Shown here piece after piece: positions 7,566-15,958 of a stretch of 64,000 bases of DNA (positions are counted from its first letter, which is position 1; every line of letters begins with the position of its first letter). The translations under genes and the position numbers were made by a program. Origin of the DNA: Williamsia limnetica (GTDB lineage: Bacteria; Actinomycetota; Actinomycetes; Mycobacteriales; Mycobacteriaceae); the NCBI RefSeq assembly GCF_003217475.1, contig NZ_QJSP01000004.1, forward strand, positions 341,882-405,881, in the 5' to 3' direction. The notes below the pieces were generated by a model. It ran no database searches, was not told the origin of the DNA, and was given only the letters and a program-made list of their open reading frames with translations.

Positions 7566-10057
7566 GCCAGTTGAGTATTCCCGAACTGTCGCTCGTCGTT
7601 CTCGTCGGCACCAGCGGGTCGGGCAAGTCGACCTTCGCAGCCACACACTTCGCACCGACGGAAGTGGTATCCAGCGACGCGTGCCGCGCGATGGTCTCGG
7701 ATGATCCGAACGACCAAGCGGCAACGTCGGACGCCTTCGGCCTGCTCGAGTACATCGCGGGCAAGCGGCTAGACCGTGGTCGCCTGACGGTGATCGATGC
7801 AACCAACGTGCAACCCGCATCCCGAAAATCGTTGCTCGCGTTGGCCAAGGACCACGATGTGCTGCCGGTGGCGATCGTCCTGGACCTGCCGACGTCGGTC
7901 GCGGCCGAGCGTAACGCGTCTCGACCGGACCGGGACTTCGGCGCCCACGTCATCAAACGTCAGCATGATCAACTGCGGCGGTCGTTGCGAAGCCTCAAAC
8001 GCGAGGGATTTCGGACCATCCATGTGCTGGACTCGGTCGAGGCCGTCGCCGACGCGTCGATCGTCCGAACCCGACTGTTCAACGATCAGCGTGACCAGCA
8101 CGGTCCGTTCGATGTGATCGGTGACGTGCACGGGTGCCGAGAGGAACTCGAGTCGCTGCTCGCTCGCCTGGGCTACGTGTTGACCAGCGACGACCGTGGT
8201 CGCCCGGTCGACGCTTCCCATCCTGCCGGTCGCCGGGCAGTCTTCGTCGGTGATCTGGTTGATCGTGGACCGGATTCAGCGGGCGTCCTGCGTCTGGTGA
8301 TGGGCATGGTCCGGAGCGGCAGTGCACTGTGCGTCTCGGGGAACCACGAGGCGAAGCTCGTGCGCGCTCTGGGCCGCAAGGATGTCAAACCGACCCACGG
8401 ACTGCAGGAGACGCTGGATCAACTGGCGAACGAAGACGAGTCGTTCATCGCTGATGTGCGTCGGTTCTGCGACGGGCTCGTCGCCCACTATGTGCTCGAC
8501 GACGGCAAACTCGTTGTCGCTCATGCGGGCCTGAAGGAGAAGTACCACGGCCGTGCATCGGGCCGCGTACGTGCGTTCGCCCTGTACGGCGACACCAGTG
8601 GTGAAACCGACGAGTTCGGCTTGCCGGTTCGTTACCCATGGGCCGATGACTACCGAGGTGCAGCGACGGTGTTGTACGGGCACACGCCGGTCCCGGAGAC
8701 CGAGTGGATCAACAATACGATGTGCCTTGACACCGGTTGTGTGTTCGGCGGCGAGCTGACCGCATTGCGCTATCCCGAGCGTGAGGTCGTCTCGGTGCCT
8801 GCCACCGCGACACATTACGAGCCGGTGCGCCCGCTCGCCCCGCCTCAACGCGATCCGGAAGTGTTCACCCTGACCGATGTTTTGGGTCACCGGGTGATCG
8901 AGACCGAACACATGGGGCGACTGTCGCTCCGAGAAGAGAATGCGGCCGGTGCCCTGGAGGTGATGAGCAGGTTCGCCATCGCTCCTGCACAGCTGGTCTA
9001 CCTTCCTCCGACCATGTCGCCTGTCGACAGTTCGACACGTGACGGTGTTCTCGAGCACCCGGATGAAGCGTTCGGTCACTACGCGAAGCGCTCGGTCGAT
9101 CAGGTGATCTGCGAAGAGAAGCACATGGGCTCGCGTGCCATCGTGCGCGTGTCCGCCGACGGATCCGGTGTCATCCACTCCCGCACCGGACGGGCATTTT
9201 TCGACGCCGACCAGCAGGCGACGGTGTTGACGCGGATCGCTGATGCTCTTGCTGCAGCAAATATCTGGACCGAACTCGACGCCGGCTGGCTGCTACTCGA
9301 CACCGAGATACTGCCGTGGACCGCGAAGGCAGAGGCGATGGTCCGCAGTCAGTACGCGAGGGTCGGTGCTGCCGCGATGGCCTCGCTGCCCGCGGCGATC
9401 GGCGTACTGGAGGCTGCCGCAGCGCGCGGCGCCGACGTCGGAGACCTGCTCGCGAGAACACGGTCACGGGCGGGCAACGCCGAGCGCTTCATCGACTCGT
9501 ACCGCCACTATGTGCAACCGATTGACAACCCACTGGGCGTTCAGGTGGCGCCGTTCCAGGTGCTCGCCAGCGACACAGGCACTTACGAGACACGCGATCA
9601 TCAGTGGCACCTCGAGATCGCGGATCGGCTCGTGGGCGTCGATCCGGAGTTGTTCAGGTCAACAAGGCGTTTGGTGGTCGACACGACCGACGAGGCATCG
9701 CGTGCCGCGGGCGTCGCGTGGTGGGGGGACCTCACTGCCGACGGCGGTGAGGGCATGGTGGTCAAGCCGCTGCGCAACCTGGTTCGCGGGCCGAAGGGGC
9801 TGGTGCAGCCAGGACTCAAGGTCCGCGGACCCGAGTACTTACGCATCATCTACGGCGCCGATTACACCGACCAGTCGACGCTGTCGCGTCTCAAGCAGCG
9901 CAATCTCGGCCACAAACGGTCGATGGCGTTGCGTGAGTACGCCCTCGGTCTCGAATCGATCCGCCGCGCCGTTGCGGGTGAACCTGTGTTCAGGGTCCAC
10001 CAGTGCGTCTTCGGTGTTCTCGCCATGGAGTCCGAGCCGGTGGATCCGCGGTTGTGA
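7562..10057 (+). CDS. pnkp: Pnkp, RNA end-healing and ligase enzyme
   Basis: The 831-residue protein has the three bacterial Pnkp modules in order. An N-terminal 5'-OH polynucleotide kinase carries the P-loop GTSGSGKST at 16-24. A central binuclear metallophosphatase shows DVHG near 187, GDLVDRG near 229 and GNHE near 259, and removes 2',3'-cyclic phosphate. A C-terminal adenylyltransferase has its nucleotidyl Lys in EEKHMGSRA near residue 520. Pnkp alone is known to be weak at ligation and to need Hen1, which is encoded just upstream and overlaps by 4 bases. Length and all key motifs look intact. Substrates are probably tRNAs cut by ribotoxins (family knowledge). Confidence 0.96.
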   Translation: MSQLSIPELSLVVLVGTSGSGKSTFAATHFAPTEVVSSDACRAMVSDDPNDQAATSDAFGLLEYIAGKRLDRGRLTVIDATNVQPASRKSLLALAKDHDVLPVAIVLDLPTSVAAERNASRPDRDFGAHVIKRQHDQLRRSLRSLKREGFRTIHVLDSVEAVADASIVRTRLFNDQRDQHGPFDVIGDVHGCREELESLLARLGYVLTSDDRGRPVDASHPAGRRAVFVGDLVDRGPDSAGVLRLVMGMVRSGSALCVSGNHEAKLVRALGRKDVKPTHGLQETLDQLANEDESFIADVRRFCDGLVAHYVLDDGKLVVAHAGLKEKYHGRASGRVRAFALYGDTSGETDEFGLPVRYPWADDYRGAATVLYGHTPVPETEWINNTMCLDTGCVFGGELTALRYPEREVVSVPATATHYEPVRPLAPPQRDPEVFTLTDVLGHRVIETEHMGRLSLREENAAGALEVMSRFAIAPAQLVYLPPTMSPVDSSTRDGVLEHPDEAFGHYAKRSVDQVICEEKHMGSRAIVRVSADGSGVIHSRTGRAFFDADQQATVLTRIADALAAANIWTELDAGWLLLDTEILPWTAKAEAMVRSQYARVGAAAMASLPAAIGVLEAAAARGADVGDLLARTRSRAGNAERFIDSYRHYVQPIDNPLGVQVAPFQVLASDTGTYETRDHQWHLEIADRLVGVDPELFRSTRRLVVDTTDEASRAAGVAWWGDLTADGGEGMVVKPLRNLVRGPKGLVQPGLKVRGPEYLRIIYGADYTDQSTLSRLKQRNLGHKRSMALREYALGLESIRRAVAGEPVFRVHQCVFGVLAMESEPVDPRL

Positions 10058-10068
10058 GGCAGGCTCGC

Positions 10069-11070
10069 TCAGCCCTCTTCAGGCAACAGGTTCTTCCGGT
10101 CCAGCACATAGAGCAGACCGAGGGACGGCAGCACGATCAGTCCGGCCGCGACCGTGGCTACCAGTAGCGCGCCCAGCGTGCCCGACGGTGCTGCCGCCTC
10201 GGTCACCGTGACCGTCTCGGGCAGCAGGTAGGGCGTCTGCGCGACGCCGTACGCCACCAGCGCCGCCACCACGGCCGTACCCGACAGCCACTGTGAGAAC
10301 CGGGTGTCGCGGCGGACGATCAGCACCAGTGATGCGACACCGCAGAGCCCGGACAATATCATCAGGGGCAACGCCCTCGACGTCAGCCCGTCGAAGAGGT
10401 AGGGGGCGTATTCGCGGAGTATCAGAACGCCGGCAGCAAGCGTGATCCCGGCAACGACGGCCGCGCCGATGGCCCGTCGCCGAAAGTACTCGACCATCTC
10501 GTCGTCGCCGAGTCGGCGTGCATCGGCGATGAGGTTGACCGCTGCCAGGTAGGCGGCCACGACCACCGCGAGCACACCACCCAGGATCGATACAGGGTCC
10601 ATCCAGCTCGCGAACGAGTCACCGGCTTTGCCCCCCGGCGGCACCTGCCCCGAGGCGATGGCGCCGATGACCGCGCCCAGGCAGTACGGGACGAGGACGG
10701 ACGACGTCGCGAACACTGCGCCGAAGCGCCGACGGTCGCGGGTGCGCAGCACGGCCTTGCGGAAGGCAAAGCTGGCGCCTCGCAGCACTATCCCCAGCGC
10801 AGCGATGGTGAGGGGGACGAACAGGGTCAATGTGATCGACGCGTACACCTGTGGGAATGCCGTCCAGAGCACCACGAAACTGAAGATCAGCCACACGTGG
10901 TTCGCCTCCCACACGGGTCCGATGGAGCGATCTATCAGCTCGCGTGGTCGTGCCCCGGCTTCGGTCCCGCCGGCGACGAGGTCCCAGAAGCCCGCCCCGA
11001 AGTCGGCTCCTCCGAAAACGGCATACGCGATGATGCCGATCATCAAGACGATCGCGATGATGTCGCTCAT
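10069..11070 (-). CDS. cydB: Cytochrome bd oxidase subunit II
   Basis: The 333-residue integral membrane protein has the N-terminal subunit II signature AYAVFGGADFGAGFWDL and about eight to nine hydrophobic segments. CydB pairs with CydA in the plasma-membrane cytochrome bd oxidase, which reduces oxygen with menaquinol and has high oxygen affinity. Its ATG overlaps the cydA stop by 4 bases (11067-11070), so translation is coupled. The gene ends 12 bases from the convergent pnkp stop, and no cydDC genes follow. Confidence 0.96.
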   Translation of the reverse strand: MSDIIAIVLMIGIIAYAVFGGADFGAGFWDLVAGGTEAGARPRELIDRSIGPVWEANHVWLIFSFVVLWTAFPQVYASITLTLFVPLTIAALGIVLRGASFAFRKAVLRTRDRRRFGAVFATSSVLVPYCLGAVIGAIASGQVPPGGKAGDSFASWMDPVSILGGVLAVVVAAYLAAVNLIADARRLGDDEMVEYFRRRAIGAAVVAGITLAAGVLILREYAPYLFDGLTSRALPLMILSGLCGVASLVLIVRRDTRFSQWLSGTAVVAALVAYGVAQTPYLLPETVTVTEAAAPSGTLGALLVATVAAGLIVLPSLGLLYVLDRKNLLPEEG

Positions 11071-12503
11071 GGATCCGACCCCGATGGGACAGGCTCGGGG
11101 TCATCGGTCGGGCCGTACGGAACGCCGACATCGTCGTCGGACCGCTCTGCCGCGTCGGCTGCACGGAACCGCCGGCTCATGTGTCGCAGAACCAGGACCG
11201 TGGTCACCCCGAGCGCGAGGTAGATCAGCACGACGACGATGAAAGTGATCCAGACGCTGGTGTTTCCGGTGGCTGCGTCCTCTACCCTCATGTAGTTGTA
11301 GACGATCCATGGTTGTCGGCCGACCTCGGAGACGATCCAGCCCGCCTCCATCGTGATCACCGCCAGCACCCCGCAGCACGCAGCGACTCGAAGGAACAGT
11401 TTGCTCTGCGGCATGTCCTTGCGGAAGATCCAGCACAGGCCGTACCAGAGGGCGATCACCATCAGGAACGACCCGAGGCCCACCATCACATCCCAGGCGA
11501 GGTGGACGGTGTTGGCCTGAGAGTAGGTGGGGCGGTCGGCCTCGGGGAAGCTGTTGAGTCCCCGCACCACCGTGGATGTACCGGAGGAGGGATCGGACAG
11601 GATGGACGCCATTCCGGGAATGGGTATGCCGCCGCTGACCGTGCCGTCCTCGTTGATCCGGCCGAGGAGGGTCTCGGGCACGTCGCTGCTGGTCTCGGGA
11701 ACGATCTCCATCGCAGCGAACTTCATGGGCTGGTTCTGATACACCCAGCGCGCCAACGCATCCCCGATCGCCATCTGCGGGATCATGGCCACGCTCGCGA
11801 CCGAGAACGGGATGACGAACCCGAGACGGTGGTAGCGGTCGCGTCTGCCGCGCAGCATGCCAACCGCATAGACCGAGGCGACGAGGAACCCGCCGACGAC
11901 GTACGCCGCGACGATCATGTGCGCGGACTGCAGCGGCATCGACTTGTTGAAGATGACCTCCAGCGGGTCGACCTCGACAACCTTGCCCGCCTCGTCGAGG
12001 GTGAACCCGGAGGGCGTGTTCATCCACGCGTTGGCGGCGATGACCGATGCGCTGCCGAGGATGCCGGCGAGAACGATCGGGATACCGGTGATGAAATGCG
12101 TCCACGGTGTGAGCCGTTTCCATCCGTAGATGTAGATGGCCACGAAGATCGCCTCGGTGAAGAAGAACAATCCCTCGAACGCGAACGGGATCCCGAACGC
12201 CTCACCCCACTGACTCATGAATTCGGGCCAGAGCAAACCGAATTCGAACGACAGCACGGTCCCGGTCACTGCTCCGACCGCAAAAGTGACCGCCATGTAC
12301 TTCGACCAGCGCTGCGCGAGGCGCATCGCGTCGGCATCGCCGTGACGTATCCCCCGGTAGTTCGCGATGAGCGTCATGAACGCCCACGAGACCCCGAGTG
12401 GAACCAAGATGATGTGAAAAGCGAGGGTGAACGCCATCTGCGAGCGGGCCCAGGGCAGCGGATCGACCTCGGGCATGGCCAGGACGAGCTGCGTAGCGCT
12501 CAC
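11067..12503 (-). CDS. cydA: Cytochrome bd oxidase subunit I
   Basis: The 478-residue protein carries the heme and quinol residues of CydA: H30 (heme ligand in FHIIL), H195 in SAHM (heme ligand), K261 and E266 in QPMKFAAME (quinol loop), and GRQPW near residue 390. The Q-loop is of the short type. The C-terminus after the last membrane helix is an acidic, Pro-rich tail of about 40 residues. The start is GTG at 12503 with no ribosome site, and a TTAAAAA stretch lies just upstream. With cydB it forms a two-gene operon for respiration at low oxygen. Confidence 0.96.
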   Translation of the reverse strand: MSATQLVLAMPEVDPLPWARSQMAFTLAFHIILVPLGVSWAFMTLIANYRGIRHGDADAMRLAQRWSKYMAVTFAVGAVTGTVLSFEFGLLWPEFMSQWGEAFGIPFAFEGLFFFTEAIFVAIYIYGWKRLTPWTHFITGIPIVLAGILGSASVIAANAWMNTPSGFTLDEAGKVVEVDPLEVIFNKSMPLQSAHMIVAAYVVGGFLVASVYAVGMLRGRRDRYHRLGFVIPFSVASVAMIPQMAIGDALARWVYQNQPMKFAAMEIVPETSSDVPETLLGRINEDGTVSGGIPIPGMASILSDPSSGTSTVVRGLNSFPEADRPTYSQANTVHLAWDVMVGLGSFLMVIALWYGLCWIFRKDMPQSKLFLRVAACCGVLAVITMEAGWIVSEVGRQPWIVYNYMRVEDAATGNTSVWITFIVVVLIYLALGVTTVLVLRHMSRRFRAADAAERSDDDVGVPYGPTDDPEPVPSGSDP

Positions 12504-12560
12504 GTGACGTTTTTAACATGAACCCGTTGTTCGCGCCGGGTGTCGCGGTTTTCGGCCGAA

Positions 12561-13424
12561 CTACGGAGTGAAACCACGTTCGGCCAGGGCGTCCAGTACC
12601 TTGACCGAGCCTCGGAACGGATCGCCGTCGCGCGGCCAGTGGATGATCACGTCGGTGAAGCCGAGGTCGCCCGCGCGCCCCACCAGTTCGTCGAACGAAT
12701 CCAGACTCGCCAACGAGAACTGGGGCGATGCATCGACGTTGAGGTAGCGGTCGAACGTCAACGGGTCGCGGCCCGTGCGGTCCAGTGATTCTTCGAGTAC
12801 GTCGCAGCTTCGGGCGACCCCCGCGAACCACTCGTCGAGGGTCTCGGACTTCACGCCGGTCGTCATCCAGGCGTCGCCGTGTTCGACAGCGAAACGAACT
12901 GACCGGGGACCGTTGCCCGCCAGGATGAACGGAACACGGTTGCGGACCGAGCCGCCGACGAGTCGCATGTTGCGGGCTTGGTAGTACTCGCCGTCAGCGC
13001 TCACATGGTCTTCGTCGAGGAGCCGATCGAGGAGCAGGGTGAACTCCTGAAAGCGGTCCACCTTCTGCTTCGGCGACATCGGGGGCTCGCCCTGCAGACC
13101 GTCGTCCGGGGTGCCACCTGCACCGAGACCCAGCAGTAGTCGGTCGCCGGCGATGTCGAGAAGGGTCTCGACCTCACGCGAGAACGACACCGGATGCCGA
13201 AAGTTGGGGGACACCACGAACGAGCCGAGCTTGAGCTCTGACGTCACCAACGCCAGGGCGGTCATCGTCGGAACGCTGGAAAACCACCGCGCTTCGGGTA
13301 GACCGCCCCAGACGAGGTGATCGAACACCCAGCCGTGGTCGAAACCCATCTCTTCGACGCGCTCCCACTTCGGGCGCGCCTCGTGCCACGACTGGTCCGG
13401 CAGAATCGAGATCCCGTAGCGCAT
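12561..13424 (-). CDS. LLM-class oxidoreductase, probably F420-dependent
   Basis: The 287-residue protein is a luciferase-like TIM barrel. It opens with YGISILPDQSW and shows the conserved DHLVWGG at about 34-40, SPNFRHPVSFSREVETLL near 72-90 and the LGLGAGG loop near 100. Actinobacterial enzymes of this group use F420 or FMN for hydride transfer; the substrate cannot be inferred. The ATG at 13424 is preceded by a -10 TACAGT that ends 6 bases away, so the mRNA is probably leaderless. Confidence 0.85.
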   Translation of the reverse strand: MRYGISILPDQSWHEARPKWERVEEMGFDHGWVFDHLVWGGLPEARWFSSVPTMTALALVTSELKLGSFVVSPNFRHPVSFSREVETLLDIAGDRLLLGLGAGGTPDDGLQGEPPMSPKQKVDRFQEFTLLLDRLLDEDHVSADGEYYQARNMRLVGGSVRNRVPFILAGNGPRSVRFAVEHGDAWMTTGVKSETLDEWFAGVARSCDVLEESLDRTGRDPLTFDRYLNVDASPQFSLASLDSFDELVGRAGDLGFTDVIIHWPRDGDPFRGSVKVLDALAERGFTP

Positions 13425-13430
13425 GAGGGA

Positions 13431-13436
13431 ACTGTA
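13431..13436 (-). promoter_or_regulatory. -10 element (TACAGT) of the LLM oxidoreductase gene
   Basis: On the minus strand TACAGT is followed by six bases and then the ATG at 13424. This is the spacing of a leaderless actinobacterial promoter and supports that start codon. Confidence 0.5.
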
Positions 13437-13454
13437 GCGCCGACCGCCGACAGG

Positions 13455-13964
13455 TCAGTGCGGTGCGTGCCGCCCCGGCTGACCGTCCTGGCGCGGCGTT
13501 TGTCCGTTCGGGTCCAGGTTGACTCCACCACCCCGGTTGCCGCCGCCCTGAACACCGGGAGGCGTCTGGTTGCCGCGCGGTGCGTTCACGTCGTGCACAT
13601 CACCTTCGTGATGGCCTGAACGGGGCACGTCCGGGTCGAGCTTGTCGGCACGCTGGAACTCGGCGTCCAGATCCTGGCGTGAGGACGCAGCCTGCCCCTG
13701 GTGTGACTGCGCTTCATGCTGAAGTCGCTTGGCCTCGGCCGCCTTGGCTTCGGCGTCGGCCTGCGCGCGACGGGCCTTTGCGGCGGATTCTTCGGCGATG
13801 GCTTCCCGGCGCTGCACATCGTTCACACGGTGCGACGCCTCCTCGCGGATCTGACCGGCCTCGACCCGACGCTGCGCGCGCCGCTTCCGGGTCAACAGTG
13901 CAATGAGCGCGATCACGAGAAGTACCACGACAACGGCTATGACGATCCAAACTGCGGTGTTCAC
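13455..13964 (-). CDS. Small membrane-anchored coiled-coil protein
   Basis: The 169-residue protein has one N-terminal hydrophobic helix (about residues 4-25) followed by RKRR, so the rest should face the cytoplasm. Residues about 30-100 form an Ala/Glu/Arg-rich coiled coil. The last 60 residues are Gly, Pro, Asn and Gln rich and probably disordered. Similar small proteins in mycolic-acid actinobacteria are unnamed. It is a single gene between an aldehyde dehydrogenase and an LLM gene. I do not know its function. Confidence 0.65.
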   Translation of the reverse strand: MNTAVWIVIAVVVVLLVIALIALLTRKRRAQRRVEAGQIREEASHRVNDVQRREAIAEESAAKARRAQADAEAKAAEAKRLQHEAQSHQGQAASSRQDLDAEFQRADKLDPDVPRSGHHEGDVHDVNAPRGNQTPPGVQGGGNRGGGVNLDPNGQTPRQDGQPGRHAPH

Positions 13965-13991
13965 GATCAGCTCCAGACATGTTTGATGTTT

Positions 13992-14009
13992 CCGCCGGGT
14001 ACCCGGCGG
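13992..14009. terminator. 18-bp perfect palindrome, possible terminator
   Basis: CCGCCGGGTACCCGGCGG is fully self-complementary and can fold into a 7-bp GC stem with a GTAC loop. It lies 46 bases past the stop of the aldehyde dehydrogenase gene and 28 bases before the next gene on the same strand. There is no T-run, so it could also be a protein site. Confidence 0.4.
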
Positions 14010-14054
14010 GGTGTGACGGCAAACACGCAGGTGTGGGGATCGAGCCGCGTGGGG

Positions 14055-15518
14055 TCAGATGGCGTAGGTCCGATCGGAGTGCTGCACGCTGATCCAGTGG
14101 TCGGTGGTGAACTCGGAGATGGCCCAATCGCCCCCGAAACGTCCGATGCCCGAATTCTTCTCGCCTCCGAACGCGGTGTTCGGTTCGTCGTTGACGGTGG
14201 TGTCGTTGACGTGCGTCATCCCCGCCTCCATGCGCAGGGCGAACTGGACACCGCGCTCGGTATCGGCGGTGATCACCCCGCTGGACAGGCCGTACTCCGT
14301 GTCATTCGCGATCGCCAACGCATGGTCTTCGTCCGCCGCCTTGATCACGGTCGCAACGGGACCAAAGACTTCCTCCCGCGCGGTCGCAGTCCGGTTGTCA
14401 CCGAGGATCACGTGGGGCGCGAGCACCAGACCGCTGGGGCCGCACGGTGAACCGGCAGCGAACACATCGGCGCCCTGCTTCTGTGCAGAATCGATCTTGT
14501 CGACCACGGAGTCGAACTGTTTCTGGTTGATCACCGGGCCGATGTCCGTGTCGGGATCCGAGGGGTCACCGAACGTCAGGCCGCTCGCGCGCTCGCGCAG
14601 TCGGTCGACGAACTCATCATGCACACGTTCGTCGACGATGATCCGATTGGTTGCCATGCACACCTGTCCCTGATGAAAGTAGGAGCCGAAAACGGCAGCA
14701 GCGACGGCCCTTTCGATCGGTGCATCGTCGAGAACCACGAGTGGGCCGTTGCCGCCGAGTTCCAGGGACATCTTCTGGAGCGGTGCCTGTTGTGCGAGAT
14801 GCCGACCGACTTCGGTCGAGCCGGTGAACGACGTCAGTCTCGCTGATGGGTGCGCTGCGAGGTGATCACCTATCTCGCTCGATTTCCCGACGACAACACT
14901 GAGGAGCCCCGGCGGCAGTCCGGCCTCTTCGTAGATCTTGGCCAGCAGCAGGCCACCGGTGACAGGGGTGTCGCCGGACGGTTTGAGAACCACCGCGTTG
15001 CCGACGGCCAAAGCGGGGGCCACCGATCGGTTCGACAGTTGCATCGGGAAGTTCCACGGGCTGATGACGGCGACTGTCCCCAACGGTCTCCGATAGACCC
15101 TGTTCTCCTTGCCCGGTATGAGGTCGGCCGGCAAGATACGGCCGCTGACCCGGCTCGGATATGAGGCGGCCTCGAGCATCACTGCCCGGACTGCCATCCA
15201 TTCCCACTCGGCTCGCGCCCTGATCGCGCCCGCCTCGCGGGTCAGCCAACCGACGATCTCGTCTTTGCGGCTCTCCATGATCCGAGCGGCCCGGTGGAAC
15301 ACCTCGGCACGGTCCTGCGCCGGGAGCGCCGCCCATTTGGGCTGCTGCTCTGCCGCAGCCGCGAATGCCCGGTCCACGTCGATAGTCGTGGCCAAGTGCA
15401 TGCGTGAGAGCTGCTCACCGGTGTACGGGTCGTTGTTCTCGAGCGCTTTGGAGCTGCCGCCCACAACCCAGTTGCCCGCGATCGGTAGCAATTCCATTCC
15501 GCTGTAGTGCGATGTCAT
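14055..15518 (-). CDS. NAD(P)-dependent aldehyde dehydrogenase, benzaldehyde-dehydrogenase-like
   Basis: The 487-residue protein has the full aldehyde dehydrogenase set: SPWNFP with N156 (oxyanion), FTGS at 231-234, ELGG with E253 (general base) and QGQVCMA with C287 (nucleophile). The NNDPYTGEQL opening and overall length resemble benzaldehyde/salicylaldehyde-type enzymes that oxidise aromatic aldehydes to acids, but the aliphatic range cannot be excluded. The ATG at 15518 has AAAGGG upstream. An inverted repeat at 15548-15561 may be its operator. It is monocistronic by spacing. Confidence 0.9.
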   Translation of the reverse strand: MTSHYSGMELLPIAGNWVVGGSSKALENNDPYTGEQLSRMHLATTIDVDRAFAAAAEQQPKWAALPAQDRAEVFHRAARIMESRKDEIVGWLTREAGAIRARAEWEWMAVRAVMLEAASYPSRVSGRILPADLIPGKENRVYRRPLGTVAVISPWNFPMQLSNRSVAPALAVGNAVVLKPSGDTPVTGGLLLAKIYEEAGLPPGLLSVVVGKSSEIGDHLAAHPSARLTSFTGSTEVGRHLAQQAPLQKMSLELGGNGPLVVLDDAPIERAVAAAVFGSYFHQGQVCMATNRIIVDERVHDEFVDRLRERASGLTFGDPSDPDTDIGPVINQKQFDSVVDKIDSAQKQGADVFAAGSPCGPSGLVLAPHVILGDNRTATAREEVFGPVATVIKAADEDHALAIANDTEYGLSSGVITADTERGVQFALRMEAGMTHVNDTTVNDEPNTAFGGEKNSGIGRFGGDWAISEFTTDHWISVQHSDRTYAI

Positions 15519-15547
15519 CGGCAGCTGCCCTTTCGTCGTTCACCTCC

Positions 15548-15561
15548 CGAACCTTGGTTCG
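15548..15561. promoter_or_regulatory. Inverted repeat CGAACC-TT-GGTTCG upstream of the aldehyde dehydrogenase gene
   Basis: Two perfect 6-bp arms separated by TT lie 30 bases before the aldehyde dehydrogenase start, in the gap between divergent genes. The size and symmetry suit a dimeric repressor such as TetR or MarR type. No matching regulator gene lies next to it. Confidence 0.4.
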
Positions 15562-15660
15562 ACCCGAGCTTGCTGACCTGTCGAATGCCCTCGTGGCGGG
15601 TCACCAAAACACGGTTCTCGGAGCTGCGGGCGCGGAGACGATCATGTCCGTGCATTCGCA

Positions 15661-15666
15661 TACAGT
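15661..15666 (+). promoter_or_regulatory. -10 element (TACAGT) of a small hypothetical gene
   Basis: TACAGT ends 7 bases before the ATG at 15674, consistent with a leaderless transcript and supporting that start over longer in-frame possibilities. Confidence 0.45.
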
Positions 15667-15673
15667 GCGGATC

Positions 15674-15955
15674 ATGAGCGACACCGACGGCTTTCCCGAC
15701 GACTGCCCCACGTTGGCCCGAGACGGCCAGGTGATCGGTTTCTGCCCCTCGCCGAACGGAACTCATCTGTTGGTGTGGTGGCGCGCCGACAGCGAGATCA
15801 TCGGCGGGTTCGAGACGTACGAGGCAGGCGTGACCGCGGCTTTGCGGGCCATCGCCGCCGACGGACTGGACCCCGATCCGGATGAGGTCGAGCTCGAGGC
15901 GCGAGCGCTGGAGAGGGACTTCGTCGCGACCGACTGGATGGGTCTCGGGTTCTGA
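15674..15955 (+). CDS. Small hypothetical protein of 93 residues
   Basis: The short acidic protein starts at ATG 15674, just after a leaderless-type -10. Its sequence (CPTLARDGQVIGFCPSPNG, then LLVWWRADSEIIGG) suggests a compact beta-hairpin fold followed by a helix (YEAGVTAALRAIAADG). The C-terminus is rich in Glu and Asp. There is no signal peptide. I do not recognise the family. It converges on the mycolyltransferase-like gene with only 3 bases between them. Confidence 0.6.
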   Translation: MSDTDGFPDDCPTLARDGQVIGFCPSPNGTHLLVWWRADSEIIGGFETYEAGVTAALRAIAADGLDPDPDEVELEARALERDFVATDWMGLGF

Positions 15956-15958
15956 GTG

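Noticed and set aside
11181..12521. 446-codon frame on the plus strand
   Set aside because: It is antisense to cydA, whose heme and quinol residues are intact; its translation is Asp/Arg/His-rich low complexity.
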